Positions 1 to 10,173 are shown, numbered from the stretch's first letter. The stretch: DNA of 64,000 bases from Pseudomonas fluorescens (GCF_001307275.1 NZ_CP012831.1:1922001-1986000), one strand, 5' to 3'. Notes: a model not told the origin generated them from the sequence alone. Program-made: numbers and translations.

Positions 1-20
1 GATCTGGTAACGAGCGCTCA

Positions 21-2507
21 TCAGACGGACACCGTGCGTTGGCTGACGTCATCGACATGGGCGAAATGACGCAAGGCCAGGCGATCGGACACCTGGCCGC
101 TGGCATCGGCCACTTCCTGCAACAGGTCGGCCAGCCCATCGAGTGCGGCGCGCAGGCTGGCTTCACCGAACAACGGGTTTTCCAGGCAACGCAGGTCAAA
201 GCGTGACAGGCGTGCGACCAGGTCCGGCAAGGCGGTTTCCCTGGGCGCGGCAAAATCATCGTTCAAGCGCTTGAGCGTGCGGGTCACCAGCTTCAACTGG
301 AAGAGCACCGCGTGGGGGTTCTGTTCGTCCAGCAGCAGCAGGTCCAGCACAGGGATCAACTGGGCCACCGCCAAGTAACGCGAGCGGTAGGTGATGCTGC
401 TGTTGCCCAGTTCCAGCAGCCACTCAAGCCCGGCCTGATCGAATACCGCATCGCTGCGCAGGAACGCCGCCAGGCTGCTGCTGAGAAACTGCAGGCGCTC
501 CAGGCGCCGGCCGATCATCAGGAAGCGCCAGCCTTCGTCACGGGTCATGTCGTCCAGGGCGAACCCGGACAACGCCGCGAGGGACATCACCAGCCGATTG
601 AGGAAATCCAGCAACTCGCCGAAGTCCGCTTCCTCGGTTTCCAGTTCCATGGCTTCGCGCTGCAGCTCCACCAGCGCCTGCCAGTTCTCCCGGGACAGCT
701 TGCCGCGCACCTGCGAGGCGGCCCATTGCAAGCGCTGCAGGTTGGAGCGCAGGCTGAACGACCAGTCGTCCCCCAGCAGTGCCGCCAACAAACGCTCGGG
801 CAGCTCGCCCTCTTCGGGCAGTAGCATCAGGCTTTCGCCCAGCGCCACCGCCGATTGCAAGGCCTGCGGATCGTCGCCATCGACATAACGCGCCAGCATG
901 ATCCGCAACAACCGCGCGCTGCCATCGCAACGCTCGCAGTAGCGGCCAAACCAGAACAGGTTTTCCACCACCCGCGAAGGCAGGTACGGATCCCGTCGAA
1001 CCAGGTCATGGACCCCCACGGTTCGCTGGGCCTTCCATTGTTCACCGCCGGGCGCCTGCTCTCCCAAGACCCAAGTGTCCTTGCTGGCGCCACCGCGCTG
1101 CATCGACACCACTTCGGCATCGGCCTCGGCGGCCACCCGGGTCAGGCCACCCGGCAGCACCCGATAATCATCCTTGCCGGACACGGCATACATGCGCATG
1201 CCGATCGCCCGGGGCTGGATTTGCCCATCTTCGGCCTGCCAGACCGGTGCCTGGGACAGTTGCGCCAGTTCCTGGGCGACATAGGCATAAGGCCGTGCCT
1301 GCATGCGCGCCGCCAGTTGGCCGCGCTGCGCCTCGCTCAGGTCGCGACCGAACACCGGGCTGAAACTCTGGGAAGGAAATGCCGGCTTGATCAACAGTTG
1401 CGGCAATTTTTCCAGGGCCTGGGCCAGCACCGGCGGCTCACCGCACCACCAGGTGGCGATGGACGGCAGCAGCAGTTCTTCGCCGAACAGGTACTGGTTG
1501 ATCTTCGGCAGAAAGCCCAGGAGACCCGGCGACTCCAGCACGCCACTGCCCAAGGCATTAGCCACCAGCACCCGGCCCTGGCGCACGGCTTCCAGCAACC
1601 CCGGCACGCCGAGGGCCGAATCGGTGCGCAATTCCAGGGGGTCGCAGAAGTCGTCGTCGAGCCGACGCATGATGGCGTGGACCCGGCGCAGGCCACTGAG
1701 GGTCTTGAGGTAGACCGTAGCATCGCGAACCGTCAGGTCGCCGCCCTCCACCAGCGGATAGCCCAGCTGGCGCGCCAGGTACAGGTGTTCGAAATAGCTT
1801 TCGTTGAACCGCCCCGGCGTCAACAGCACCACCAGCGGCGACTCGCCGTCGCTGGGTGCCTGTCGCGCCAGGGTTTCCTGCAAGGTGCGGAAAAATCCGG
1901 ACAGGTGCCGCACCTTCAAGTCGCGATACAAGTCGGGAAAGGCGCGGGAAACGATCATGCGATTTTCCAGCGCGTACCCGGCCCCCGAAGGCGCCTGGGT
2001 CCGGTCCGCCGTGACCCACCAGCGGCCGTCGGGCGTGCGCGCCAGATCCACCGCATACAAGTGCAGGAAACTGCCGTCCGGCGGCGCGATGCCCTGGCAG
2101 GGCCAGAGGAAATTGTTGTGCCCGAACACCAGCTCTGCCGGCAACAGCCCTTCGCTGATCAGCCGCTGCGGCCCGTACAGATCGGCCAGCACCGCATTGA
2201 GCAATCGCGCACGCTGGGCGATTCCGGCGGACAGATGCTTCCATTCCTGCGGGTCGATCACATGGGGCAGCAGGTCCAGCTCCCACGGCCGGTCGGCGCC
2301 TTTCGGATCGGCGTAGACGTTGTAGGTCACGCCGTTTTCCTGGATCTGTCGGGCCAGCAGGGCCTGGCGCTGGAGCAACTGGGCCGGCGTGCTGCGCTGC
2401 AACTGGTCGAACAGCCGCCGCCAGTGCGTACGTACCGCACCGCTGTCGTCCATTAATTCGTGATAGGTGCCCGTCGTCAGCGGGTAACGGTCAAGCAGGT
2501 CAGGCAT
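21..2507 (-). CDS. circularly permuted ATP-grasp / alpha-E fusion protein
   Basis: The 828-residue product combines a circularly permuted ATP-grasp region (about residues 70-460) with a C-terminal helical alpha-E (DUF403-like) region (about 510-820). These were recognised from stretches such as NVYADP, FGHNNFLWPC, LKTLSGLRRVHAIMRR and LPSRVVENLFWFGRYCER. The family is predicted to form an amide or peptide-like bond using ATP, but its substrate is unknown. The ATG at 2507 is chosen; a TTG at 2528 is in frame but has no Shine-Dalgarno. The gene is complete and cytosolic, with no signal peptide. It lies downstream of a transglutaminase/DUF2126 gene on the same strand, a pairing typical of the family. 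A REP pair fills the 208-bp spacer, so co-transcription is uncertain. Confidence 0.85.
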   Translation of the reverse strand: MPDLLDRYPLTTGTYHELMDDSGAVRTHWRRLFDQLQRSTPAQLLQRQALLARQIQENGVTYNVYADPKGADRPWELDLLPHVIDPQEWKHLSAGIAQRARLLNAVLADLYGPQRLISEGLLPAELVFGHNNFLWPCQGIAPPDGSFLHLYAVDLARTPDGRWWVTADRTQAPSGAGYALENRMIVSRAFPDLYRDLKVRHLSGFFRTLQETLARQAPSDGESPLVVLLTPGRFNESYFEHLYLARQLGYPLVEGGDLTVRDATVYLKTLSGLRRVHAIMRRLDDDFCDPLELRTDSALGVPGLLEAVRQGRVLVANALGSGVLESPGLLGFLPKINQYLFGEELLLPSIATWWCGEPPVLAQALEKLPQLLIKPAFPSQSFSPVFGRDLSEAQRGQLAARMQARPYAYVAQELAQLSQAPVWQAEDGQIQPRAIGMRMYAVSGKDDYRVLPGGLTRVAAEADAEVVSMQRGGASKDTWVLGEQAPGGEQWKAQRTVGVHDLVRRDPYLPSRVVENLFWFGRYCERCDGSARLLRIMLARYVDGDDPQALQSAVALGESLMLLPEEGELPERLLAALLGDDWSFSLRSNLQRLQWAASQVRGKLSRENWQALVELQREAMELETEEADFGELLDFLNRLVMSLAALSGFALDDMTRDEGWRFLMIGRRLERLQFLSSSLAAFLRSDAVFDQAGLEWLLELGNSSITYRSRYLAVAQLIPVLDLLLLDEQNPHAVLFQLKLVTRTLKRLNDDFAAPRETALPDLVARLSRFDLRCLENPLFGEASLRAALDGLADLLQEVADASGQVSDRLALRHFAHVDDVSQRTVSV

Positions 2508-2614
2508 GGAAAGCTCGGCAGACGGCAATGAAAGGTGAGACTAGCGCAAGCGCATGACGCCCGGATAGGTGTGTTTTATGTTGGATCCGGCCTGGCTTTC
2601 GGACTGCAATCATC

Positions 2615-2706
2615 GTGGCGAGGGAGCTTGCTCCCGCTGGGCTGCGCAGCAGCCCGAGAATTTTACGGTCGCTGCGCAACCGAGCGGGAGCAAGCTCCCT
2701 CGCCAC
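2615..2706. repeat. REP pair (GTGGCGAGGGAGC type), inverted
   Basis: Two inverted copies of the motif GTGGCGAGGGAGCTTGCTCC face each other across a GC-rich centre, giving a long hairpin between two co-oriented genes. This is a typical Pseudomonas REP doublet. It could act as an mRNA-stabilising or terminating structure for the upstream transglutaminase gene. Confidence 0.85.
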
Positions 2707-2715
2707 GGGGTTCAC

Positions 2716-5700
2716 TTAGACCTTGGGTGCCCCTTGAAAACGCCGCAGATCGAGCGTGAGTGGAAACTCGTCATCCACTGCCAGGCTGGGTATCGGCAGT
2801 TTCCCCGGCGTGTGCCCGAGACGGAAGAAGCGCGCCATGCGCCGGCTCTCGGCCTCGTTGGCATTCACCGGCAGGCTGTCATAGTTGCGCCCGCCCGGAT
2901 GGGCCACATGATACTGGCAACCGCCCACGGAACGTTGCATCCAGGTGTCGAGCAAGTCGAAAACCAGCGGCGCATGCACCGGGATGGTCGGTTGCAGGCA
3001 GTTGGCCGGTTGCCACGCTCGGAAACGCACCCCAGCGACAAATTCGCCGACCCGACCAGTCGGTTGCAACGGCACCGGCACGCCATTGCAGGTCAGCAAG
3101 TAGCGTTGCGGCGCCAGGCCGCTGAGCTTGACCTGCAAACGCTCCAGGGAGGAATCCACGTAACGCACGGTGCCGCCCACCGCGCCCTCCTCCCCCAGCA
3201 CATGCCAAGGCTCGAGGGCTTGGCGCAATTGCAGCTCGATACCGCTGACCGCGTAATCGCCCACCTTGGGGAAGCGGAACTCCAGGTGCGCGGCGAACCA
3301 CTCGGCCCGCAGCGGGTAGCCGGCGGCGTTCAGCTCATGGATGACGTCGGCAAAATCCTGCTCGATAAAGTGCGGCAGCAGGAAACGGTCATGCAGCTCG
3401 GTACCCCAGCGCGCCAGTTTCGCTGGCGCATAAGGCTCGCGCCAGAACCGCGCCACCAGCGCCCGCAGCAGTAATTGCTGGGCCAGGCTCATGCGGGCGT
3501 GGGGCGGCATCTCGAACGCACGCAACTCCAACAGGCCGAGACGCCCAGTGGCGCCGTCCGGTGAATAGAGCTTGTCGACGCAGAATTCGGCGCGGTGCGT
3601 ATTGCCGGTCACGTCGATCAACAGGTTGCGCAGCAAGCGATCGACCAACCACGGCGGACACGCTTCGCCGGGCTGTGGCATTTGCGCAAACGCGATTTCC
3701 AGCTCGTACAAGGCGTCGTTGCGCGCCTCGTCCACGCGGGGCGCCTGGGAGGTCGGGCCGATGAACAACCCGGAAAACAGGTAGGACAACGACGGGTGGT
3801 TATGCCAGTAACTGATCAGGCTGCGCAGCAGGTCGGGACGTCGCAGGAAAGGCGAGTCGGCCGGTGTCGCGCCACCCAGTACGAAATGGTTGCCGCCGCC
3901 CGTGCCGGTGTGCCGGCCATCGATCATGAATTTCTCGGTGGTCAGTCGGGTCTGTCGCGCTTCTTCGTACAAAAACTCAGTGCGCTCGACCAACTCATCC
4001 CAGGTCGCCGAAGGTTGTACGTTGACCTCGATCACACCGGGGTCGGGGGTGATGCGGAAATTGCTCAGGCGCGGGTCGCTCGGCGGCTCGTAGCCTTCCA
4101 ACAGCACCGGGCACCGCAGCTCCTCAGCCGTCGCCTCGATGGCGCTGACCAGTTCCAGGTAATCCTCGACCCGCTCCAGGGGCGGCATGAACAGATAGAG
4201 CCGGCCTTCGCGGGCCTCGGCACAGAAGGCGGTGCGGGTCAGCCAGTCAGCGGACTTGTCGATCTCCGGGACACGCTCCTGCTCGGTCGCCGCCTCGCCG
4301 TGACGCGCCAGTTGCTCGGTGCCGGGCAGTTCGGGCAAGTCCTGGTTCGGGTCGGTGGGGTGGATGAACGGGTACTCGGCCGCCGTCACCCAAGGCTGGG
4401 ACGCCAACGGCAAGCGATACCCCAGGGGCGAATCCCCCGGCACCAGGCGGCAGTGGTTGTCCCGCAGGTACCAGCGACCGCTTTGCCATTGATCCCCCTT
4501 GGCGGTGCGAGCCAACGGCAGTACCTGGCCGATGACCTTGTCCAGCCCCTGGCTGAAGACCTTGCGCAACCGTGCACGCTCCAAAGCGTCCTCCAGGCGT
4601 GGGTCCTCGGCCGTGACGTTCGAAGGCAGTGCGCCTTCGCGCCAGAGGTAATAGAAGTTGTCTTCGTAGGCCGGGAAGACGAACCGCGCAGGAATCTTCA
4701 AACGCTCGGCGACGCTCGCCAGGAAGCGTCCGGCCAGTTCGCCATCGGCGCCGTAATCCTCCTGCTCGTCGGCGATCAACGCGCTGTTGTGCCAGATCGG
4801 CACCCCGTCGCGCCGCCAATAGCAATTGAGCGACCAGCGCGGCAGTTGCTCGCCGGGGTACCACTTGCCCTGGCCGAAATGCACCAGCCCCTTGGGCGCA
4901 TAGTGATTGCGCATGCGCTGGAACAGCTCGGCGGAGAGCCGGCGCTTGTCCGGCCCGAGTGCCGCGGTGTTCCACTCGGCGCCGTCCGGGTCATCGATGG
5001 AGACAAAGGTCGGTTCGCCGCCCATGGTCAGGCGCACATCGCCCTCCAGCAGATCGGCATCGATCTGCCGCCCCAGGGCCTGGATCGCCAGCCATTGCGC
5101 GTCGGTGTAAGGCTTGGTCACCCGCGGCGCTTCCCAGACCCGCTCGACGGACATTTCGTGGCTGAACTCACACTCGCAGGGCTCCACCAGGCCACTGATC
5201 GGTGCCGCCGAGGACGGATCGGGACTGCAGGCCAGCGGGATGTGGCCTTCACCGGCAAACAGCCCGGACGTCGCATCCAGGCCGATCCAGCCGGCACCGG
5301 GCAGGTAGACCTCGCACCAGGCATGCAAGTCGGTGAAGTCGACGTCGGTGCCGGACGGGCCATCGAGGCTCTTCACGTCGGCGGTCAGCTGGATCAGGTA
5401 ACCGGAGACAAACCGCGCGGCCAGGCCAAGGTTACGCAACAGCTGCACCAACAACCAGGCCGAGTCGCGGCACGAGCCGGACGCGTGCTCAAGGGTATGC
5501 TCCGGGGTCTGGACGCCGGGTTCCATGCGGATCAGGTAATTGATGTCTTCGCTCAGGCGCTGGTTGAGCGCCACCAGGAAATCCACCGCCGGCAACGGCG
5601 TACGGTCGATGCCGTCCAGGTAGGCCTGGAACCTCGGCGTCAGCGGCAGGGTTTCCAGGTAAGGCGCCAGCTCCTTGCGTTCGTCAGCCGCGTAGGCAAA

Positions 5701-6009
5701 CGGAATTTTCTCGGCGTAGGGCTCAAGAAAGAAATCGAACGGATTGAACACCGCCATTTCCGCCAGCAGATCGACTTCGATCCGCAGCTCCCGGGTTTTC
5801 TCGGGAAATACCAGCCGCGCCAGGTAATTGCCCTGGGGGTCTTGCTGCCAGTTGATGAAATGCTGCTCGGGCGAAACCTTCAGCGCATAGGAAAGAATCC
5901 GCGTGCGGCTGTGGGCTGCCGGGCGCAGGCGAACGATCTGCGGGCCGAGTTCGACGGCGCGGTCGTAGCGGTAATGCGTGACGTGATGCAATGCGACATG
6001 GATCGACAC
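2716..6009 (-). CDS. transglutaminase-like / DUF2126 protein
   Basis: The product has 1097 residues. The N-terminal part (about 1-300) is a bacterial transglutaminase-like fold with a visible catalytic triad: Cys180 in GSCRDSAW, His229 in DLHAWCEVYLP and Asp245 in GLDATSG. The rest (about 330-1095) is the DUF2126 region, with stretches such as RLTMGGEPTFVS, GTGGGNHFVLGG and LELRAFEMPPHARMS. The GTG at 6009 is chosen because an AGGAGG lies six bases upstream; the longer open frame to 6081 lacks a ribosome binding site. Transglutaminase-like proteins of this kind act as proteases or amide-bond enzymes. The pairing with an ATP-grasp/alpha-E gene suggests a peptide-modifying or proteolytic system of unknown substrate. 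Confidence 0.85.
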   Translation of the reverse strand: MSIHVALHHVTHYRYDRAVELGPQIVRLRPAAHSRTRILSYALKVSPEQHFINWQQDPQGNYLARLVFPEKTRELRIEVDLLAEMAVFNPFDFFLEPYAEKIPFAYAADERKELAPYLETLPLTPRFQAYLDGIDRTPLPAVDFLVALNQRLSEDINYLIRMEPGVQTPEHTLEHASGSCRDSAWLLVQLLRNLGLAARFVSGYLIQLTADVKSLDGPSGTDVDFTDLHAWCEVYLPGAGWIGLDATSGLFAGEGHIPLACSPDPSSAAPISGLVEPCECEFSHEMSVERVWEAPRVTKPYTDAQWLAIQALGRQIDADLLEGDVRLTMGGEPTFVSIDDPDGAEWNTAALGPDKRRLSAELFQRMRNHYAPKGLVHFGQGKWYPGEQLPRWSLNCYWRRDGVPIWHNSALIADEQEDYGADGELAGRFLASVAERLKIPARFVFPAYEDNFYYLWREGALPSNVTAEDPRLEDALERARLRKVFSQGLDKVIGQVLPLARTAKGDQWQSGRWYLRDNHCRLVPGDSPLGYRLPLASQPWVTAAEYPFIHPTDPNQDLPELPGTEQLARHGEAATEQERVPEIDKSADWLTRTAFCAEAREGRLYLFMPPLERVEDYLELVSAIEATAEELRCPVLLEGYEPPSDPRLSNFRITPDPGVIEVNVQPSATWDELVERTEFLYEEARQTRLTTEKFMIDGRHTGTGGGNHFVLGGATPADSPFLRRPDLLRSLISYWHNHPSLSYLFSGLFIGPTSQAPRVDEARNDALYELEIAFAQMPQPGEACPPWLVDRLLRNLLIDVTGNTHRAEFCVDKLYSPDGATGRLGLLELRAFEMPPHARMSLAQQLLLRALVARFWREPYAPAKLARWGTELHDRFLLPHFIEQDFADVIHELNAAGYPLRAEWFAAHLEFRFPKVGDYAVSGIELQLRQALEPWHVLGEEGAVGGTVRYVDSSLERLQVKLSGLAPQRYLLTCNGVPVPLQPTGRVGEFVAGVRFRAWQPANCLQPTIPVHAPLVFDLLDTWMQRSVGGCQYHVAHPGGRNYDSLPVNANEAESRRMARFFRLGHTPGKLPIPSLAVDDEFPLTLDLRRFQGAPKV

Positions 6010-6174
6010 GACGTGCCTCCTGCGAGCCTGGGCGGTATCGAAAGCGGCGCAAGACTTATGCCATGCAGGCAGGCCCGACACTTTCTTTGTCTACTCAAGG
6101 CAGTAGAGCACTAAAAACGCGCGATGCCCGTATTCATCTGTAAAGGAATGCACATAAATGCGGCGCGAATCGAC

Positions 6175-6636
6175 TCAGCGACGCGGGCGTGAGGCCTTGG
6201 CGGCCTGAATGATCAGCGCGCGTTGGCGGCGGATATCGACGAGTTTGCTGCGCATTTCCCGATGACGCTTGCTGTTGAGCAGTAACAGCCCCAGCAGTGG
6301 CAACAGCACAGCGAACAGGTATACGCCCTGATGCGCTCCATAAGCGAACGTCGGCAGCACCGCCGCCAGACAGGCCAGGAAATACCCCGCCACCCACCAG
6401 ACCGCCCAGGCGCGCCCGCGAGCGATCAAGAGGTTGCCCAGGACCAGGACGAGCACCAGGGCCAAGGTGCCGAGCCCGACATAGTCGGTCCTGGCTGACG
6501 GCTCCAGGACACGCCAATACGTGGCCCCGGCCAACACAAGCAGCGTGGACCCGGAAAAGCAGCCCAGCAGGATCGTCCCCATGAACACCGGAAAATAACG
6601 GGCGAGGAATGACTTCAGCGATCCGCCCCCGATCAT
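6175..6636 (-). CDS. four-helix inner-membrane protein, possible immunity protein
   Basis: I do not recognise a family. The 153-residue product has four clear hydrophobic segments (about residues 15-40, 52-72, 75-95 and 101-119) and a strongly basic C-terminal tail (RSKLVDIRRQR to the terminal PRR), so it should be an inner-membrane protein with cytosolic C-terminus. Its ATG overlaps the stop of the preceding gene in an ATGA junction, so the two are translationally coupled. A small polytopic protein coupled directly behind a toxin-like gene with hydrophobic patches fits an immunity protein, but this is inference. The start comes from the overlap; longer upstream frames would run through the neighbour. 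Confidence 0.65.
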   Translation of the reverse strand: MIGGGSLKSFLARYFPVFMGTILLGCFSGSTLLVLAGATYWRVLEPSARTDYVGLGTLALVLVLVLGNLLIARGRAWAVWWVAGYFLACLAAVLPTFAYGAHQGVYLFAVLLPLLGLLLLNSKRHREMRSKLVDIRRQRALIIQAAKASRPRR

Positions 6637-7559
6637 TCCGTGAACTCCTCGTACAGGCCGACGGCAACCGTCTTCACGGCGCCATCGCCGGTATAACTGC
6701 CAATGACCCCCAGCGCGCCTCCGAGGGAGTCCTTTATCTGCGTCAGTGTCGCGTGCCTGATCTCGGCAGACGAATAACGTTTGGGCAGGGCGCCCGCGCG
6801 CTGCTGCAGCTTGAGCAGCTTCGCGGTCAGGCTCGGGTCCCTCAGCGTCAACAGCTCCTTGGTCAGTTTGCTGCGCTCTTGCCGATTCAGCCCTTTGAGC
6901 AACTGATACCAACTCTTTCCGGTGGCGGCCGCCTTGTTGGCCTTGAGCAGCCGGACAGTCGTCAGGGCCGAGCCACCGACCCCCACCAGGGAAACCCCGT
7001 CAAGGATCGGCGACACGATGTTGTACCAGTCGGCGTCGTTCATCTCATCGTTGCCGGTCGGATTGCTCAGCTCATTGGCCACCCGCATCCCGCCAATGAC
7101 GCATTGCGCGGTACTGGCCGTCGCGGCAGCGGCGCCCAGGGCAACGACAAAGGCACTTGCCCCCGCCGTAAAGGGCACCGCGACGCTGCCACTGAACACC
7201 ACCACCCAACCGATCACCGCGGCGACACAGGACAAGCCGGCATTGGTCGCTTCAAGCCCGAGCTTGGACTCGCGGGGGCTGCTTTTGACCTGATCGATGA
7301 ACTGCTGCGGCGCGATGTATTTTTTCGCCTCGCGCAAAATGATGCGCTTGGGTGCGATGCTGCAAATCGGCTTGAATTCGCGCAGGGTCACGACGTTGTA
7401 TTCGGAATCGACATACACCACACCCGCCCCGGCGATGCCAGGATCGGCGTCAATGGCAGCAAACAGGCGCGGCAGGTTGATCTGGCTTTCGATGCGTTTG
7501 CGGGCCATGAACTGGGAGAAGCTCAGGTCCATGCCGATGCCCGTTGTAGCGCTGCTCAT
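6633..7559 (-). CDS. hypothetical protein with glycine/alanine-rich hydrophobic patches (possible pore-forming effector)
   Basis: The product has 308 residues and starts at the ATG at 7559, with AAGGA eight bases upstream. The N-terminal ~100 residues look soluble. Residues ~107-155 form two adjacent hydrophobic stretches rich in Ala, Gly and Val. Shorter hydrophobic patches lie at ~183-200 and ~278-302, with a basic helical stretch (KGLNRQERSKLTKELL) between them. There is no signal peptide, no lipobox and no nucleotide-binding motif. This layout resembles bacterial membrane-inserting effectors such as type VI pore-forming toxins. The downstream gene is a coupled small membrane protein. No secretion genes, VgrG or PAAR are visible nearby, so the role is inferred only. 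Confidence 0.6.
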   Translation of the reverse strand: MSSATTGIGMDLSFSQFMARKRIESQINLPRLFAAIDADPGIAGAGVVYVDSEYNVVTLREFKPICSIAPKRIILREAKKYIAPQQFIDQVKSSPRESKLGLEATNAGLSCVAAVIGWVVVFSGSVAVPFTAGASAFVVALGAAAATASTAQCVIGGMRVANELSNPTGNDEMNDADWYNIVSPILDGVSLVGVGGSALTTVRLLKANKAAATGKSWYQLLKGLNRQERSKLTKELLTLRDPSLTAKLLKLQQRAGALPKRYSSAEIRHATLTQIKDSLGGALGVIGSYTGDGAVKTVAVGLYEEFTE

Positions 7560-7609
7560 ATGAATCGTCCTTGAGAATCGGAAGTGAGTCTTTATCCACA
7601 CACAATACT

Positions 7610-7740
7610 GTGGCGAGGGAGCTTGCTCCCGCTGGGCTGCGAAGCGGCCCCAAACAATCCCATCCCATGCTCCCAGACAGACCGTGCCGGCCGGTTTACG
7701 ACGGCTTCGCCGCCGAGCGGGAGCAAGCTCCCTCGCCACA
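7610..7740. repeat. REP pair (GTGGCGAGGGAGC type), inverted
   Basis: Inverted copies of GTGGCGAGGGAGCTTGCTCC occupy both ends of this 131-bp block. It lies upstream of the 308-residue protein gene and downstream of the ygiQ terminator. The centre contains a secondary GC-rich dyad. No gene is visible between 7560 and 7872; that spacer contains this REP pair and the terminator. Confidence 0.85.
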
Positions 7741-7826
7741 AGAGCTGCGCTCGGCTTTATTGCATTGGCTAGGCTGGCACCGGCGGCGGCCAAGATAGCA
7801 AATGGGCAGCACCGTCGCTAGAAAGC

Positions 7827-7854
7827 AAAACGCCAGCACTGAGGCTGGCGTTTT
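7827..7854 (-). terminator. intrinsic terminator of ygiQ
   Basis: A seven-base GC stem (CGCCAGC / GCTGGCG) with a six-base loop is flanked by runs of A and T (AAAA before, TTTT after). It lies 19 bases past the ygiQ stop codon and could work in both directions. Confidence 0.8.
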
Positions 7855-7872
7855 ACATCGTAGATTGACCCG

Positions 7873-10173
7873 TTAGCGCGGCACCACAGGCTTGCGTGCC
7901 GGCTTCGGCCCCTTGCCCTTGGCCGCATCCTTGCGTTCCTTGGCGGCCTGCTGGTTACGGGCGAAAGCCGCGGCCTTGGCCTGCTCGCGCTTGTCCCACG
8001 GGTTACCGCCATCGCTGGCCCGCGGCGGCAGGCCGGTGTGCTGGGTCAGGATCTTGGTGGTTTCCTTGGCCACCTTGTGGCTGCCGGCTGGCGTCGAGTT
8101 CTTGCGACGGGCGCTCTGGTAGCTGTCGGTGGCCGGCTGGTGCAGCGGGATCAATTGGTTCTTGCCCGGCCCGATCAAGTCGGCGCGCCCCATGCGGGTC
8201 AACGCTTCACGCAGCATCGGCCAGCCCTTGGGGTCGTGATACCGCAGGAAGGCCTTGTGCAGGCGGCGCTGTTCCTCGCTCTTGACGATGGTCACCGCAT
8301 CGCTCTTGTAGGTGACCTTGCGCAGCGGGTTCTTGCCCGAGTGGTACATGGCGGTGGCCGTGGCCATCGGCGACGGATAGAACGCCTGTACCTGGTCGGC
8401 CCGGAAACCGTTGCCCTTGAGCCACAGCGCCAGGTTCATCATGTCTTCGTCGGTGGTGCCCGGGTGGGCAGCGATGAAGTAGGGAATCAGGTACTGCTCT
8501 TTCCCGGCTTCCTTGGTGTACTTCTCGAACATCCGCTTGAATTTGTCATAGCTGCCGATGCCCGGCTTCATCATCTGGTTGAGCGGGCCTTCCTCGGTGT
8601 GCTCCGGAGCGATCTTCAGGTAACCGCCAACGTGGTGGGTCACCAGCTCCTTGACGTATTCCGGCGACTCGACCGCCAGGTCGTAACGCAGGCCGGAGGC
8701 AATCAAAATCTTCTTCACCCCAGGCAAGGCCCGGGCGCTGCGGTACAGCTGGATCAGCGAAGAATGGTCGGTGTTCAGGTTCGGGCAGATGCCCGGGAAC
8801 ACGCAGGACGGCTTGCGGCACGCGGATTCGATTTCCGGGCTCTTGCAGGCAATGCGATACATGTTCGCGGTCGGGCCGCCGAGGTCGGAAATGACCCCGG
8901 TGAAGCCCGGGACCTTGTCGCGGATCTCTTCGATCTCGCGGATGATCGACTCTTCGGAGCGGTTCTGGATGATCCGGCCTTCATGCTCGGTGATTGAGCA
9001 GAAGGTGCAGCCACCAAAGCAGCCACGCATGATGTTCACCGAGAAACGGATCATCTCGTAGGCCGGGATTTTCTCCTTGCCGTACGCCGGATGGGGAACA
9101 CGCGCGTAAGGCATGCCAAACACGTAGTCCATTTCTTCGGTGGTCATCGGAATGGGCGGCGGGTTGAACCAGACGTCGACTTCGCCGTGCTTCTGCACCA
9201 AGGCGCGAGCGTTACCCGGGTTGGTTTCCAGGTGAAGCACACGGTTGGCGTGGGCGTAGAGCACCGCGTCGCCACGGACCTTTTCCACCGATGGCAGGCG
9301 AATCACGGTCTTGTCGCGGGTCATTTTCGGGCTCGCCAGGATCTGCACGACCTTGGCTTCGCTCGGGTCTTCAACCGGCCCCTTCTCCTGCTCGATGGCG
9401 CAGGCTTGAGTGTCCTGGGTGTTCACGTAGGGATTGATGATCTTGTCGATCTTGCCCGGGCGATCGATGCGCGTGGAATCGACTTCGTACCAGCCTTGCG
9501 GCGTATCGCGACGGATGAATGCGGTGCCGCGCACGTCGGTGATGTCTTCGATCTTGTGGCCATAGGACAGGCGCTGGGCAACTTCGACAATCGCCCGCTC
9601 GGCGTTGCCGTAGAGCAGGATGTCGGCGCAGGCGTCGATCAGGATCGAGTTACGGACCCGGTCCTGCCAGTAGTCGTAATGGGCGATGCGGCGCAGCGAC
9701 GCTTCGATACCACCCAGCACGATCGGCACGTTTTTGTAGGCTTCCTTGCAGCGCTGGCTGTAGACCAGGCTCGCGCGATCCGGCCGTTTGCCCGCCAGGC
9801 CACCTGGGGTGTAGGCGTCATCGGAGCGGATTTTCTTGTCGGCGGTGTAGCGGTTGATCATCGAGTCCATGTTGCCGGCCGCGACACCGAAAAACAGGTT
9901 GGGCTCGCCAAGCTTCATGAAGTCGTCTTTGGACTGCCAGTTCGGCTGGGCAATGATCCCCACGCGAAAGCCCTGGGCTTCCAGCAAACGGCCAATGATC
10001 GCCATGCCGAACGATGGGTGATCGACGTAGGCATCACCGGTCACGATGATGATGTCGCACGAATCCCAGCCGAGCTGATCCATCTCCTCCCTGCTCATGG
10101 GCAGGAACGGCGCCGGGCCGAAACATTCGGCCCAGTACTTGGGATAGTCAAATAACGGCTTGGCTGCTTGCAT
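7873..10173 (-). CDS. ygiQ: YgiQ family radical SAM protein
   Basis: The 766-residue product carries the radical SAM cluster motif CFGGCTFC (CxxxCxxC) in the middle of the protein, preceded by [10 protein letters not shown]. The N-terminal DUF3497-type region starts [18 protein letters not shown], and the C-terminus is a basic, Ala/Lys-rich tail ([17 protein letters not shown]). Length and motif order match the YgiQ family of iron-sulfur radical enzymes; the reaction is not established. The ATG at 10173 is preferred because it gives the family's conserved N-terminus; the open frame extends to 10236. The gene stands alone, with a terminator after it and a REP doublet between it and dnaB. Confidence 0.9.
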   Translation of the reverse strand: MQAAKPLFDYPKYWAECFGPAPFLPMSREEMDQLGWDSCDIIIVTGDAYVDHPSFGMAIIGRLLEAQGFRVGIIAQPNWQSKDDFMKLGEPNLFFGVAAGNMDSMINRYTADKKIRSDDAYTPGGLAGKRPDRASLVYSQRCKEAYKNVPIVLGGIEASLRRIAHYDYWQDRVRNSILIDACADILLYGNAERAIVEVAQRLSYGHKIEDITDVRGTAFIRRDTPQGWYEVDSTRIDRPGKIDKIINPYVNTQDTQACAIEQEKGPVEDPSEAKVVQILASPKMTRDKTVIRLPSVEKVRGDAVLYAHANRVLHLETNPGNARALVQKHGEVDVWFNPPPIPMTTEEMDYVFGMPYARVPHPAYGKEKIPAYEMIRFSVNIMRGCFGGCTFCSITEHEGRIIQNRSEESIIREIEEIRDKVPGFTGVISDLGGPTANMYRIACKSPEIESACRKPSCVFPGICPNLNTDHSSLIQLYRSARALPGVKKILIASGLRYDLAVESPEYVKELVTHHVGGYLKIAPEHTEEGPLNQMMKPGIGSYDKFKRMFEKYTKEAGKEQYLIPYFIAAHPGTTDEDMMNLALWLKGNGFRADQVQAFYPSPMATATAMYHSGKNPLRKVTYKSDAVTIVKSEEQRRLHKAFLRYHDPKGWPMLREALTRMGRADLIGPGKNQLIPLHQPATDSYQSARRKNSTPAGSHKVAKETTKILTQHTGLPPRASDGGNPWDKREQAKAAAFARNQQAAKERKDAAKGKGPKPARKPVVPR

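Noticed and set aside
855..2456. Long rightward open frame opposite the ATP-grasp gene
   Set aside because: High-GC genes produce long antisense frames. Composition is Arg/Gln/His-rich with no domain, and the opposite strand encodes a clear family.
3595..6114. 839-codon rightward frame opposite the transglutaminase gene
   Set aside because: It is an antisense shadow, with no start signals or domain, while the minus strand carries a catalytic triad.
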